Source of the DNA: a virus
Virus record (IMG/VR): IMGVR_UViG_3300030419_006277
Location: 47,294-87,026 of that record
Reading direction: 5' to 3' (one strand)
Length of the DNA stretch: 39,733 bases
Below are positions 15,343 to 22,692 of the stretch, piece by piece. Under the pieces are notes generated by a model that saw only the letters and a list, made by a program, of their open reading frames with translations, had not been told where the DNA came from and ran no database searches. Position 1 is the first letter of the stretch. Every line of letters begins with the position of its first letter. A program made the translations under genes and the position numbers.

Positions 15343-15824
15343 AAATAATCCCTGACTTTTTACCTGAAGACTATTTTGCAAGCATAGAAAAGGATCTTGT
15401 ATGGAATCACCAATTTCCATACTATTTATTAGATAAATGCAATTCATCTCAAACAGATGATAGTCAGTGGATGATGAGTCATACAGGATATATAGAAGAT
15501 ACTGCTAGAACTGATCTATATACTGGAATGTTACGAGCTATACACATGCTTCCAGATTTTAGAACCTTAATTAGATTAAAAGCTAATTTTTATCCACAAA
15601 CTACTGAGATGGTTGAACATGCTCGTCATGTTGATTTCGATTTCTCTCATCATGGAGCAATTCTTTCTTTAAATACTTGCGATGGATTCACAAGATTAGA
15701 AGATGGTACAAAAGTAGAGAGTGTAAGAAATCGATTATTAATTTTTGATGGTTCGACTATGCATAATTCTTCTACTACTACCGATGCTAAAGGCAGGTTT
15801 AATATAAATATTAATTATTTATGA
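15339..15824 (+). CDS. 2OG-Fe(II) oxygenase, third of three
   Basis: A protein of about 161 residues from the ATG at 15339, in ATGA overlap with the preceding stop; an in-frame ATG three codons upstream is possible. H-V-D with flanking 'FDFSHHGAILSLNTCDGFTR', then 'RLLIFDGSTMHNSSTTTDAKGRFNINI', give the HxD...H...R triad order of a 2OG oxygenase with a distal His before the final strand. It is a different subfamily from the previous two, closer to plain 2OG-FeII oxygenases of T4-like cyanophages. It is the last gene of the late plus-strand run. Confidence 0.75.
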   Translation: MKIIPDFLPEDYFASIEKDLVWNHQFPYYLLDKCNSSQTDDSQWMMSHTGYIEDTARTDLYTGMLRAIHMLPDFRTLIRLKANFYPQTTEMVEHARHVDFDFSHHGAILSLNTCDGFTRLEDGTKVESVRNRLLIFDGSTMHNSSTTTDAKGRFNININYL

Positions 15825-15840
15825 ATCTTGTATACAGCAT

Positions 15841-15868
15841 AAAAACCCCACCGAACCACCAGTGGGGT
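15841..15868 (-). terminator. Rho-independent terminator of hli
   Basis: On the minus strand CCCCAC, a 10-base loop and GTGGGG are followed by TTTTTA. The hairpin lies 45 bases beyond the hli stop and just past the convergent oxygenase gene. Confidence 0.75.
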
Positions 15869-15912
15869 AATCATGCAGACTGACCACTCTCGATTTAGTG
15901 ACCAGAGTTATT

Positions 15913-16104
15913 TTAGAAGATTCCTGGGATAATTTGGCCAGTTGTTACATATGCTCCTAAAGCTGCAATAAAACCGATCATTGCCCAACGACCGTTAGCT
16001 TTTTCAGCGGCTTCGACGTATGAAGCTTCGCCTTCCATTACCGCAACTTGTGGCTCACGTGCGAAAACGTTTTGTCTTCCACCAGATTCGTTAGTAACAG
16101 TCAT
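15913..16104 (-). CDS. hli: high-light-inducible protein (Hli)
   Basis: A 63-residue protein with one chlorophyll-binding helix. The C-terminal half 'EKANGRWAMIGFIAALGAYV' carries the ExxNGRxAMxGF signature, followed by TTGQIIPGIF, the usual Hli ending. The N-terminal half is polar. It lies in the thylakoid membrane and helps protect or repair photosystem II during light stress. Cyanophages commonly carry such genes together with psbA. Here it lies far from psbA on the other strand, has its own terminator at 15841-15868, and an AT-rich leader with two ATAAATAC boxes. Confidence 0.95.
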   Translation of the reverse strand: MTVTNESGGRQNVFAREPQVAVMEGEASYVEAAEKANGRWAMIGFIAALGAYVTTGQIIPGIF

Positions 16105-16115
16105 TTCTTAAGTAA

Positions 16116-16168
16116 GTATTTATTCTTATATTTTACATGAAGTTTTATTAATTTTAGGTATTTATTAC
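16116..16168 (-). promoter_or_regulatory. two ATAAATAC boxes upstream of hli
   Basis: Read on the minus strand, GTAATAAATACC (16157-16168) and GAATAAATAC (16116-16125) lie within 65 bases of the hli start. Both contain ATAAATA, close to the T4-type late promoter TATAAATA. The leader is very AT-rich, so chance occurrence is plausible. Confidence 0.3.
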
Positions 16169-16186
16169 TATTTTGATTTCAAGATA

Positions 16187-16477
16187 TTATTCTTTGACTT
16201 CATAAAAAGTATATTTTAGGAAGAGTTCTTCTCCTTTTTTTATAGGATTTTTAGTTTTTATAAAATAAAAACCGTCATCAAAATATTTAAAGCAATTAGG
16301 GTCATCAGAGTGGTTTATAAATCCTCCTAAAGGAGTTCGATATATTACTTCCCCTATGAGTACATGAGACATTCCTAAGAAAGAGTCAGCAGGTATATCT
16401 TTTTTAGCAAAGATTCCTTGACCGGATATAGGACTATCCTGTACATGTAATTCTTTTGGTAGTGCTTGGTAACTCAT
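16187..16477 (-). CDS. minimal SET-domain protein lysine methyltransferase
   Basis: A 96-residue stand-alone SET domain. It contains SPISGQGIFAKKDI (the GxG cofactor loop), 'GGFINHSDDPNCFKY' with the NHS catalytic knot, and a C-terminal 'KKGEELFLKYTFYEV' with the conserved acidic residue and tyrosine. SET enzymes use S-adenosylmethionine to methylate lysines. Virus-encoded minimal SET proteins such as vSET of chloroviruses have a similar size. The target, host or phage, is unknown. Its start codon directly follows a terminator hairpin (16478-16514), so the ribosome-binding region lies inside that structure. Confidence 0.85.
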   Translation of the reverse strand: MSYQALPKELHVQDSPISGQGIFAKKDIPADSFLGMSHVLIGEVIYRTPLGGFINHSDDPNCFKYFDDGFYFIKTKNPIKKGEELFLKYTFYEVKE

Positions 16478-16514
16478 AAAAATACCCTACTAGAGAAGAC
16501 TAGCAGGGTATTTG
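16478..16514 (-). terminator. terminator hairpin of the outer-membrane gene
   Basis: AAATACCCTaCTAG and CTAGcAGGGTATTT form a near-perfect stem of about 13 pairs around AGAAGA. Read on the minus strand it ends in TTTTT immediately before the SET ATG at 16477. The symmetric A/T ends make it usable in both directions. Confidence 0.8.
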
Positions 16515-16534
16515 TTTACTTTTTAGCGTTTAAT

Positions 16535-16900
16535 TCAGAATGAATATTTAGCTCCGAGTTTGGTTCCCCAAGCATTGTCAGTGTCACCTTCAGCTGTAAG
16601 AACTGAGATTTCACCATAGATACCTAGATTTTCATTAAGTTCAACATTTCCACCAACTTTTCCAGATAGTTGAGTATCATTGTCAGTTCCGTCGACCGCC
16701 ACTATTGCAGGGCCTCCTTGGATGAAATAAGAAGCATTTTCTGAAATGTCACCTTCCCAACCTACATGAAGGTCGGTTGTGGCGTTTGTATAGTCTGAGC
16801 CGGTGTACGAAGAATTGATTTCTGTGTTGATGTACGGTCCAGCGAAAGCAGCAGGTGCAGCTAAAGAAGCAGCGGCTGCAATGAGGATAGGTTTAATCAT
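16535..16900 (-). CDS. small outer-membrane beta-barrel-like protein with signal peptide
   Basis: A 121-residue protein. MIKPILIAAAASLAAPAAFA is a Sec signal peptide with an AxA cleavage site near residue 20. The mature part consists of alternating-hydrophobicity strands (HVGWEGDISENASYFIQGGP; KVGGNVELNENLGIYGEISV) and ends in LGAKYSF, with a terminal Phe typical of outer-membrane barrels. The length suits a small barrel or half of one. Similar proteins occur in other cyanophages as far as I recall. It would place a phage-made protein in the host outer membrane, possibly for superinfection exclusion or permeability; both ideas are inference. Confidence 0.75.
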   Translation of the reverse strand: MIKPILIAAAASLAAPAAFAGPYINTEINSSYTGSDYTNATTDLHVGWEGDISENASYFIQGGPAIVAVDGTDNDTQLSGKVGGNVELNENLGIYGEISVLTAEGDTDNAWGTKLGAKYSF

Positions 16901-16977
16901 TTTTCTCTTTGATCAAAGAAAGGGTTGAGTCATTGTTACCCTAACATTGAAAAATCCAGGCACTGCAAGGGGTTTGA

Positions 16978-19557
16978 CTATGACACTTTATGTTCTGGCA
17001 GTATAGTTGGAGCAGATTCATGTTTTTGATCAGAGCTTCTTACTGCTAATCCTTTTATAAATGGGCGCCCTTGTTTACTAAAGTGTCGTATTTCTTTTAG
17101 CCCTAATTGGTTCTTACAGCAGTCGAGAAGTAAAGATATAAATCTTTTTTGACCAACTGGTTTTGATCCTGTGTCTTCACAGTAAGAGCAATAACTTGCA
17201 TAGAGATGATAATTGCTATTGCAATATCTTTCTTTAGCATCTTTTGCTGCTGGGATTTTTTTACCAACTGATGAAACTATTTCTGGCTGGTGTATAACTT
17301 CAGACTGGAGCCATTCAACTAAGTTGTTACTAGTTAATAGAATGTCGTTGCGAACTTTTTTAAGTGAGTGTACTTTTTCATAGGTATCTAGTAGATATTC
17401 GCGCATATCTTCTGTTTTCATCGCTAAAACCCAGTTAACTAACCCAGGTAGATAATTCTTCCATAACCCTTTTACGATTCCACTTTCTATTTTTATCATC
17501 TCTTTCGCTTCCGAATTTTTATCCCATAGTGGGCGATTAAACTCGACAGTTAAGCGTCGTCTAGTAAGACCAGAAGTGTTATCTGTTGTTTGGATCGGTT
17601 CATTGGCGCAGACCATAACCATGCCTGTATAAACAAATGGTTCTCCTACATTTTTATTTTTTTCTTCAAATCGAAGATTGTCTCCCCCTGTTAGTGCTTT
17701 AAATATCTGAGCTGATCCGCCATATCTTTCTGAGTCATTGATTAGTGTTAATCGTTTTCCTTTAATAGAAGCGACTTCAAATCTACTTTGCTCTAGTTGG
17801 TTAAGGGTGCTACTTGCATAGTTTCCGGGTCCTACAAGAGAACAGCAGAGATTGGCGAAGGTTGATTTACCTCTTCCACCAGGTCCAATTACTTCCAAGA
17901 AACGTTGCAGTTCATGCCCTTGTCCTATTAGACAAGCTTTTAGCCATGCTCTAAGTACCTGAACTCTTTCTACGTCATTGTATTGAGTTCGATTTAACCA
18001 GTTAATGATAGGCCCTGGATCGGCATTAGGGTCATAGTCAAAATCTAGCCCCCAGGTTAGATAGTGTTCTGGGTTGTGTTCTAAGAATTCACCTGTACTG
18101 ATTTCGAGAACTCCGTTACGGAAAGCTAGGCGATCGTCATCATCGTCCCAATAGGTATGAGTTATATACGCTTGGGTGAGATTAACTACATCAGTAAGTA
18201 GATGGGAGGTATAGCCACCTGGGGTTGGGATTCTTTCATGTGTGAATAGATCTTGTACAAAGTGTTTGTACTCGTTTTTATAGTCTTCTCGTCTCCAAGT
18301 TCCTTTGGTTCTTTGATAGAACATGAATGTGTCGTATTTGGGATCATATCTCCAACCACATTCAATGACCATTCCGGTTACGAATTCAGCTAGTTCAGAT
18401 GCTGGAGGGGTTTTAGGACGTCCTTTACTTCGAACTTTTTCGTTTACTCCCTCTTCTATTTCTTTCTCAGGTTTCCCAATAATCTTTTTAAGGGCACTGT
18501 GGATTGTCTGGTCTCTCATAATGTCTTCTCCGTTAAACATTGCTTTTGCTCTTTTTGCGAGCACTTCTGGATCTGATTCGACTACGAATCCCCCAAAGTC
18601 AACGAATCCGTCTTCTTTGGCTTTTGCTCGCAGGGTGTGTACACCTGCAGCACCTTCTGGAGCAGGCCCACCTGGTATACGTTCAAATGTTGACCATTTC
18701 TGTTCACAGGCACCTTCTTCGAAGTTGTCTGCTTGTGACGACCAATCGACCCATTCTTTTAGTAGGCAATCATCAACTTGATGAAGTGCCATACCAATAG
18801 TGAGCCATTCGTCATAGTCAATTGCTCTTTCTTGGTTTAAATGATCTAGATAGATTTTTGTTTCATTAATTATTTCTTCTTTTCGATATTCAGATTCGTC
18901 TTCGTAATTCAGATTTATTTGTTGAGTTAGGACTCCACTTGTTGCTGGTTTTCTATATTTATGAGTTGGGAAGGCTCTTGCTATTGCTTGATATAGCCAT
19001 TCAGGTAGTTCGGGAGGATTTTTTGCGAATTCGTAGCCGCCATGGGAGGTAGTGTAATAACCAGCAGTATCGGGATGGCTACCCATAAGGGCTCCCTGTC
19101 TTGAACGAAATAAGATTTCGAAAGATGGGATACCTATTTTTATTGTGGCTTTATCAGGTATTAGAGCCAACTTTGCAGTTGGTACTCTGTACAGCATTCT
19201 TTGCCGACCTGGTTTTCCAGATGAGATTGTTAGTGTTCTTGGAAAGATGGAGGAGAGTGGTCCACCAGCGAGTTCTTCTAGTGCTGGTACAGCATCTGGG
19301 CCATCGATATCTACCCAAACCAAACCACCTTCGTTTGACCACTGACCACTAATTAATCCGACTCCTGAGGCTCTTCCTTCTTCCAATTCTCTTTTAATTT
19401 GTTCAAGAGAATAAGGATGAGAGTTCCAACCTGCTACATAGGCTCTCTTATCCCTGAGGGGCGTTAATGCCCAATCAGGGGGTATGAGATTGAGATTGAT
19501 TTCTCCGGGCTCTAGCTTGCTGTTAGGCTCTTTAGGAGATGGCGTAGCAGTTGGCAC
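16978..19557 (-). CDS. primase-helicase (PrimPol-like N terminus, D5/SF3 helicase C terminus)
   Basis: An 859-residue replication protein. The N-terminal ~200 residues look like a prim-pol domain: WNSHPYSLEQIKRE, GLVWVDIDG with the DxD pair at 83-85, and GKPGRQRMLYRVP. A linker with a PriCT-like segment (DYDEWLTIGMALHQVDD, near 240-260) follows. The helicase has the D5 N-region (DDRLAFRNGVLEISTGEF), Walker A GPGGRGKST near residue 557-565, Walker B-like 'KRLTLINDSE', and 'TGLTRRRLTVEF' near 665 as sensor/arginine region. It should lay primers and unwind DNA at the fork with PolA and SSB. It is the last gene of the replication block; a 108-base gap separates it from the exonuclease gene. Confidence 0.88.
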   Translation of the reverse strand: MPTATPSPKEPNSKLEPGEINLNLIPPDWALTPLRDKRAYVAGWNSHPYSLEQIKRELEEGRASGVGLISGQWSNEGGLVWVDIDGPDAVPALEELAGGPLSSIFPRTLTISSGKPGRQRMLYRVPTAKLALIPDKATIKIGIPSFEILFRSRQGALMGSHPDTAGYYTTSHGGYEFAKNPPELPEWLYQAIARAFPTHKYRKPATSGVLTQQINLNYEDESEYRKEEIINETKIYLDHLNQERAIDYDEWLTIGMALHQVDDCLLKEWVDWSSQADNFEEGACEQKWSTFERIPGGPAPEGAAGVHTLRAKAKEDGFVDFGGFVVESDPEVLAKRAKAMFNGEDIMRDQTIHSALKKIIGKPEKEIEEGVNEKVRSKGRPKTPPASELAEFVTGMVIECGWRYDPKYDTFMFYQRTKGTWRREDYKNEYKHFVQDLFTHERIPTPGGYTSHLLTDVVNLTQAYITHTYWDDDDDRLAFRNGVLEISTGEFLEHNPEHYLTWGLDFDYDPNADPGPIINWLNRTQYNDVERVQVLRAWLKACLIGQGHELQRFLEVIGPGGRGKSTFANLCCSLVGPGNYASSTLNQLEQSRFEVASIKGKRLTLINDSERYGGSAQIFKALTGGDNLRFEEKNKNVGEPFVYTGMVMVCANEPIQTTDNTSGLTRRRLTVEFNRPLWDKNSEAKEMIKIESGIVKGLWKNYLPGLVNWVLAMKTEDMREYLLDTYEKVHSLKKVRNDILLTSNNLVEWLQSEVIHQPEIVSSVGKKIPAAKDAKERYCNSNYHLYASYCSYCEDTGSKPVGQKRFISLLLDCCKNQLGLKEIRHFSKQGRPFIKGLAVRSSDQKHESAPTILPEHKVS

Positions 19558-19665
19558 TTTGTCGTCTTTCGTATATTAGGTAATAACACCAGTAGTAGAG
19601 TAGCTTGTTTTCGCGCATGCGCTAGGGATGGTGTAATTCCAATTTATAGGGAATTTATTTGTTCT

Positions 19666-20490
19666 TCATTTTTCTTTTGCATCTCCGTTGACGGCATCCA
19701 TTTCGATTTCAGAGTTTTCTTTAGCGGGTAGAATCTCTTCGTAATATTTGGCAACAGTATCTAGCCACTTCTGTTTGTACTTTTCAATAGTTGCCGGCTG
19801 GATTGCAAATACTTGAACGCTTTCCCTTGTTGCGACAAACGTCATGCATATTTGCGGAACTACGTTAATGGTGTGTTCTAGTGCTAATGCGTAGGCTGCT
19901 AATTGTAGTTGACATTTTGAATATTTCATGAAGCCAGCTCTTCTTTTGCCATATTCTCCTTTCGGTGTTTCAGGCCCTGGCCATCTTGAATAGTACGGTC
20001 CATTACTGGTTTTTAAGTCTCCCAGTACTATTTTTCCTCGATACTCTGCCACTATGTCAGGAGCTCCGGCCCACCCCCATTTTTTATCCTTATTAATTCC
20101 TGGGTGCCAGACTCTGGATATTCCGTCACCTCCCATTGTCCATCCAAAGTCATCTGGATTTGCGGGGTTTTCTGCCCATAGGACATTCTCTAATTTTTCT
20201 AGATTTTCAGGCAATCCATTCCAAAATTCTGCTATTTCTGGATCATCAATTTGAGGGTCTTTATTGCTTCCGAGAAGATATTCCTCCATTAGAGAGTGTA
20301 CTTTTGTACCTCTAGCGGCTGCTGCTTCTCTTCCTCCAGGGTTCTTTTTAGCCCATCGTTCTAATGCTGCTTTGTTTCCTGATGTAGCAGAGAGAATTGT
20401 TGTAACTGACGGGAGCGCACCATAAGGAGTTTTATAATGTCTCGAGCCACCGATTGTGAGTCGAGTATCTCCTTCAGAGCGATAATCCAA
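19666..20490 (-). CDS. PD-(D/E)XK exonuclease (Cas4/RecB-like)
   Basis: A 274-residue nuclease. Visible core: 'REAAAARGTKVHSLMEEYL' (the RGT.vH motif of RecB-type nucleases), 'GWAGAPDIVAEYRGKIVLGD' giving the PD and D-L-K catalytic pair near 143-160, and 'KYSKCQLQLAAYALALE' with the Q-x-x-x-Y motif after it. Such enzymes resect DNA ends for recombination or degrade host DNA. The context between primase-helicase and early regulators supports a replication/recombination role. It is shorter than full RecB and has no iron-sulfur cysteines like those of Cas4. Confidence 0.85.
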   Translation of the reverse strand: MDYRSEGDTRLTIGGSRHYKTPYGALPSVTTILSATSGNKAALERWAKKNPGGREAAAARGTKVHSLMEEYLLGSNKDPQIDDPEIAEFWNGLPENLEKLENVLWAENPANPDDFGWTMGGDGISRVWHPGINKDKKWGWAGAPDIVAEYRGKIVLGDLKTSNGPYYSRWPGPETPKGEYGKRRAGFMKYSKCQLQLAAYALALEHTINVVPQICMTFVATRESVQVFAIQPATIEKYKQKWLDTVAKYYEEILPAKENSEIEMDAVNGDAKEK

Positions 20491-20542
20491 GAGACAAAAT
20501 TACAATTGAAAGGAGAATAACCCTCCTAAACCTTTCTTTTTC

Positions 20543-20851
20543 TTAGTCGTGTTCTACTTCTGGTGGCCGTTCTGTGAAGCAGTTGTCAATTTTGGCTGCG
20601 AATTGCATGTTTTGATATTGTCCAACGTGTGCTTGGATTCGAGAGTGGATAGTAAATGCTGTCTTTACTGCCTCTTCGGGATTAATCATTAATTTTGAAT
20701 TAGCCATTAGTCCGGCAGTTAGGATTGTTATTGCTAATTCTTGTGGGTTATTAGTGAAAGCTCTTAGAGATTTCCCATTATCAGTGAATGATGAGACTAG
20801 GAAATCGAGATGTTCCAGGTTTGGATTTTCTGGTGGAGCCGTGTCTGACAT
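20543..20851 (-). CDS. hypothetical protein, 102 aa
   Basis: A soluble, mostly helical early protein (LEHLDFLVSSFTDNGKSLRA, ELAITILTAGLMANSKLMIN). It starts 2 bases after the wHTH gene stop, so they share a transcript. A short hairpin AGGAG-7-CTCCT (20510-20526) follows its stop. Family not recognised. Confidence 0.65.
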   Translation of the reverse strand: MSDTAPPENPNLEHLDFLVSSFTDNGKSLRAFTNNPQELAITILTAGLMANSKLMINPEEAVKTAFTIHSRIQAHVGQYQNMQFAAKIDNCFTERPPEVEHD

Positions 20852-20853
20852 GA

Positions 20854-21108
20854 TTAATCTTCCAGATTATGGATGTGATAAAGAGAGATAGTATTTCTTT
20901 TTATGATAGGCACTAGTAAACCTTCGTCTTTTAGAGCATTGATACGCCTTTGGATGGTTCGGTGATTTCGGTCAAATTTTTTTACTACTTGAGTAATGGG
21001 TATAAGAACAAGATGATTCCCCTCGAATTCGGTGGATTCTTCAAGTAAGTAATCGTGAACATCCCTTGCGAGATCATCCATTAGATGGGTAGATACTGGT
21101 CTTTTCAC
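20854..21108 (-). CDS. winged-helix DNA-binding protein
   Basis: An 84-residue protein. The segment ITQVVKKFDRNHRTIQRRIN is a helix-turn-helix with a basic recognition helix, followed by ALKDEGLLVPIIKRNTISLY as the beta-wing. The rest is a helical N terminus. It probably regulates early transcription or acts as a replication accessory factor. Its start overlaps the previous gene's stop by 4 bases. Confidence 0.7.
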   Translation of the reverse strand: MKRPVSTHLMDDLARDVHDYLLEESTEFEGNHLVLIPITQVVKKFDRNHRTIQRRINALKDEGLLVPIIKRNTISLYHIHNLED

Positions 21109-21395
21109 TCTACGGACTTCTTATTTGGTACAGTCGATTCTAGGGGCGTCTCACTCTGTTTTTCTTTCTCTTTGTCTACGAGATATTGTTGATATTTAAT
21201 CACTCCATTTTTTGCTGTTTGTAAATCAAGGGTCCAGCATGGCTCCCATTCATGGGCTTTACTAGGGAACGAGTACAAGATGTTTCCTGTATTGCCATGT
21301 TTCAGGCTTTTGATTTCATATCCCGCGAACATTATGGATTCTCGGATCTCAGATGGTCCGCCTTTGTAAGTGATCTTTTTTGAACTCCTCATCAT
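21105..21395 (-). CDS. hypothetical protein, 96 aa
   Basis: A basic protein with a beta-rich middle (ILYSFPSKAHEWEPCWTLDL) and a helical tail rich in Lys/Gln/Glu. It is coupled to the wHTH gene through an ATGA overlap. There are no clear motifs. Confidence 0.6.
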   Translation of the reverse strand: MMRSSKKITYKGGPSEIRESIMFAGYEIKSLKHGNTGNILYSFPSKAHEWEPCWTLDLQTAKNGVIKYQQYLVDKEKEKQSETPLESTVPNKKSVE

Positions 21396-21443
21396 TAGAG
21401 GTGCGACAACTAGACCACATTATCTTGCCTAATCCAAGAGTTA

Positions 21444-21602
21444 TTACTTTGATGTTTCTCGATTTAAAGCGAATGTCGATTTTGGGGGTGCAATATCAAT
21501 TTCCAGTTTTTTAGACCGGTTTAGATCCCATTTGGAGCCATTTCCTTTGTTTTTTGCTGCCCTTTCAATGACATCATATAATTTTTTTCTTTTTTGATCC
21601 AT
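21444..21602 (-). CDS. small basic protein, 52 aa
   Basis: An ATG frame (MDQKRKKLYDVIERAAKNKG...) that is Lys/Arg-rich with an amphipathic N-terminal helix. It overlaps the end of the AbrB-like gene by 29 bases and fills the gap to the next gene. Its charge suggests nucleic-acid contact; nothing more can be said. Confidence 0.55.
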   Translation of the reverse strand: MDQKRKKLYDVIERAAKNKGNGSKWDLNRSKKLEIDIAPPKSTFALNRETSK

Positions 21603-21852
21603 TTTTGTTTTTAGTGATTTTAGTTAAAGTAAAAGTTCCGTCGTCTTGGTTTACCCAATCCACTTCATCGCCAACCTTCCAATTCAGTTTTTTAAGTAAA
21701 TCTTCTGGAAAGTCGAAGATACCTTCTCTATTAATACTAATCGACCAAGATTGGTTAAAGAAAAGTTTTTTACCATTTGCAATGGAGGCAATTAGGCGAG
21801 TATTGGAAAACGGTACGCAAGTCAGGGTAGCGGGTTCTTTTTTCTTCTTCAA
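21574..21852 (-). CDS. AbrB/MazE-like swapped-hairpin DNA-binding protein, TTG start
   Basis: A 92-residue protein. The segment ISINREGIFDFPEDLLKKLN followed by WKVGDEVDWVNQDDGTFTLT is the SpoVT/AbrB swapped-hairpin pattern (fP..ll..LgwK.GDev.w...dgtftl). The domain usually dimerises and binds DNA, as in transition regulators and antitoxins. The start is TTG; an AGGAG Shine-Dalgarno sequence lies about 12 bases upstream and no ATG is available. No toxin gene is next to it, so a regulator is more likely than an antitoxin. Confidence 0.7.
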   Translation of the reverse strand: MKKKKEPATLTCVPFSNTRLIASIANGKKLFFNQSWSISINREGIFDFPEDLLKKLNWKVGDEVDWVNQDDGTFTLTKITKNKNGSKKKKII

Positions 21853-21859
21853 TTTTTTG

Positions 21860-22462
21860 TTACACTCCTGTTTTGATTCTCTTTCTTAAGTTGTAAGTAA
21901 GTGAGACTCTTTGGACTAATTGCACGGCGGCAGGAGCTTTTCCTGAGTTTGACTCTAGTTCTTCTTTGATTTTTTCTTTATCTGGCATATCTTCTTCTTT
22001 TTTATTAACTAATTCATTATTTTTTAATCTTGTTATTTTTGTTTCTTTACGAAGTGTAAAGTTTTTCTTTTCTTCATCTGACCAATCTTGATAGTTATCA
22101 ATCAGTTTAGATTGAACTGGTCTAATTGTAGCTTGATACTTTTGTCCTGTTGGTTTAGAGCCTATCAATTTCTGTTCATATGCGACTTTAATAATATTAA
22201 TAATGCACTTACGCTTGCTTTCCCAGTGTTGTTTGTTTGCTTTAATTTCTTCTGTTTCTCGGTTTAGATTTTCTATATATTTATCACAATCTTTTATTAA
22301 TCTAATAATCGCATCGAATTTTGATTCTTTTCTAGATTTTAGGGATTTCCATATTTCTACTAACTCCTTTTTTTCCTCTTCATCTAACTCTTCTTCAGCT
22401 AGTAGTAATTCCATCTGATGACTGTGCTCAAGCAGCATCGCAAATGTAAGTGGATCCGGCAT
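21860..22462 (-). CDS. Gp157-like phage protein
   Basis: A 200-residue, highly charged coiled-coil protein. Its early part (EIWKSLKSRKESKFDAIIRL, KDCDKYIENLNRETEEIKAN) and the later 'KPTGQKYQATIRPVQSKL' match the layout of siphovirus Gp157 proteins: a helical dimerising region, then a short beta segment before the tail. The Gp157 family is typical of phage early regions and its exact function is unknown. It starts 2 bases after the small basic gene and is followed closely by the AbrB-like gene. Confidence 0.65.
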   Translation of the reverse strand: MPDPLTFAMLLEHSHQMELLLAEEELDEEEKKELVEIWKSLKSRKESKFDAIIRLIKDCDKYIENLNRETEEIKANKQHWESKRKCIINIIKVAYEQKLIGSKPTGQKYQATIRPVQSKLIDNYQDWSDEEKKNFTLRKETKITRLKNNELVNKKEEDMPDKEKIKEELESNSGKAPAAVQLVQRVSLTYNLRKRIKTGV

Positions 22463-22464
22463 TC

Positions 22465-22605
22465 CTATTTACCTTGACCTCGATAGGGTTTTTTCCCTTG
22501 AACGCTGAAAGATCCTCGTTTCCTTCTGCCGTTTCCAATAGATGTTTTTTTAGGAACAGACTCTTTTTGTAATTTTGTTTCTCCCCAAGCCGCTTTTTTG
22601 GGCAT
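22465..22605 (-). CDS. small very basic conserved phage protein, 46 aa
   Basis: MPKKAAWGETKLQKESVPKK is followed by TSIGNGRRKRGSFSVQGKKP and ends YRGQGK. The SIGxGxxxR...KxYRGQGK pattern occurs in many short phage proteins of unknown role. The start is ATG at 22605, 2 bases before the Gp157-like gene. High Lys/Arg content implies nucleic-acid binding. Confidence 0.72.
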   Translation of the reverse strand: MPKKAAWGETKLQKESVPKKTSIGNGRRKRGSFSVQGKKPYRGQGK

Positions 22606-22692
22606 TCTTTATAAGAAGTTGTAGCTCAATTTTATGCCGGGTACGGTTAATGTCAATAATATTGGTTAAAATGGAATATATGCCTTGTTTTT
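22606..22692. promoter_or_regulatory. divergent intergenic promoter region
   Basis: 87 bases between a minus-strand early operon start and the plus-strand NblA-like gene. It is AT-rich with TTAAAAT at about 22664-22670 facing the plus gene. Promoters for both directions must lie here or upstream; no clear -35/-10 pair was identified. Confidence 0.35.

Noticed and set aside
18323-19352. Open frames on the plus strand opposite the primase-helicase gene
   Set aside because: They mirror the long minus-strand gene, have biased composition and no start context; the primase-helicase motifs explain the region.
19613-19622. GCGCATGCGC palindrome between primase-helicase and exonuclease genes
   Set aside because: Only ten bases and a single copy; could be a restriction-like site or operator but nothing supports it.
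21574-21852. AbrB-like protein as antitoxin of a toxin-antitoxin pair
   Set aside because: No toxin-like partner is adjacent; neighbours are a Gp157-like protein and a small basic protein.
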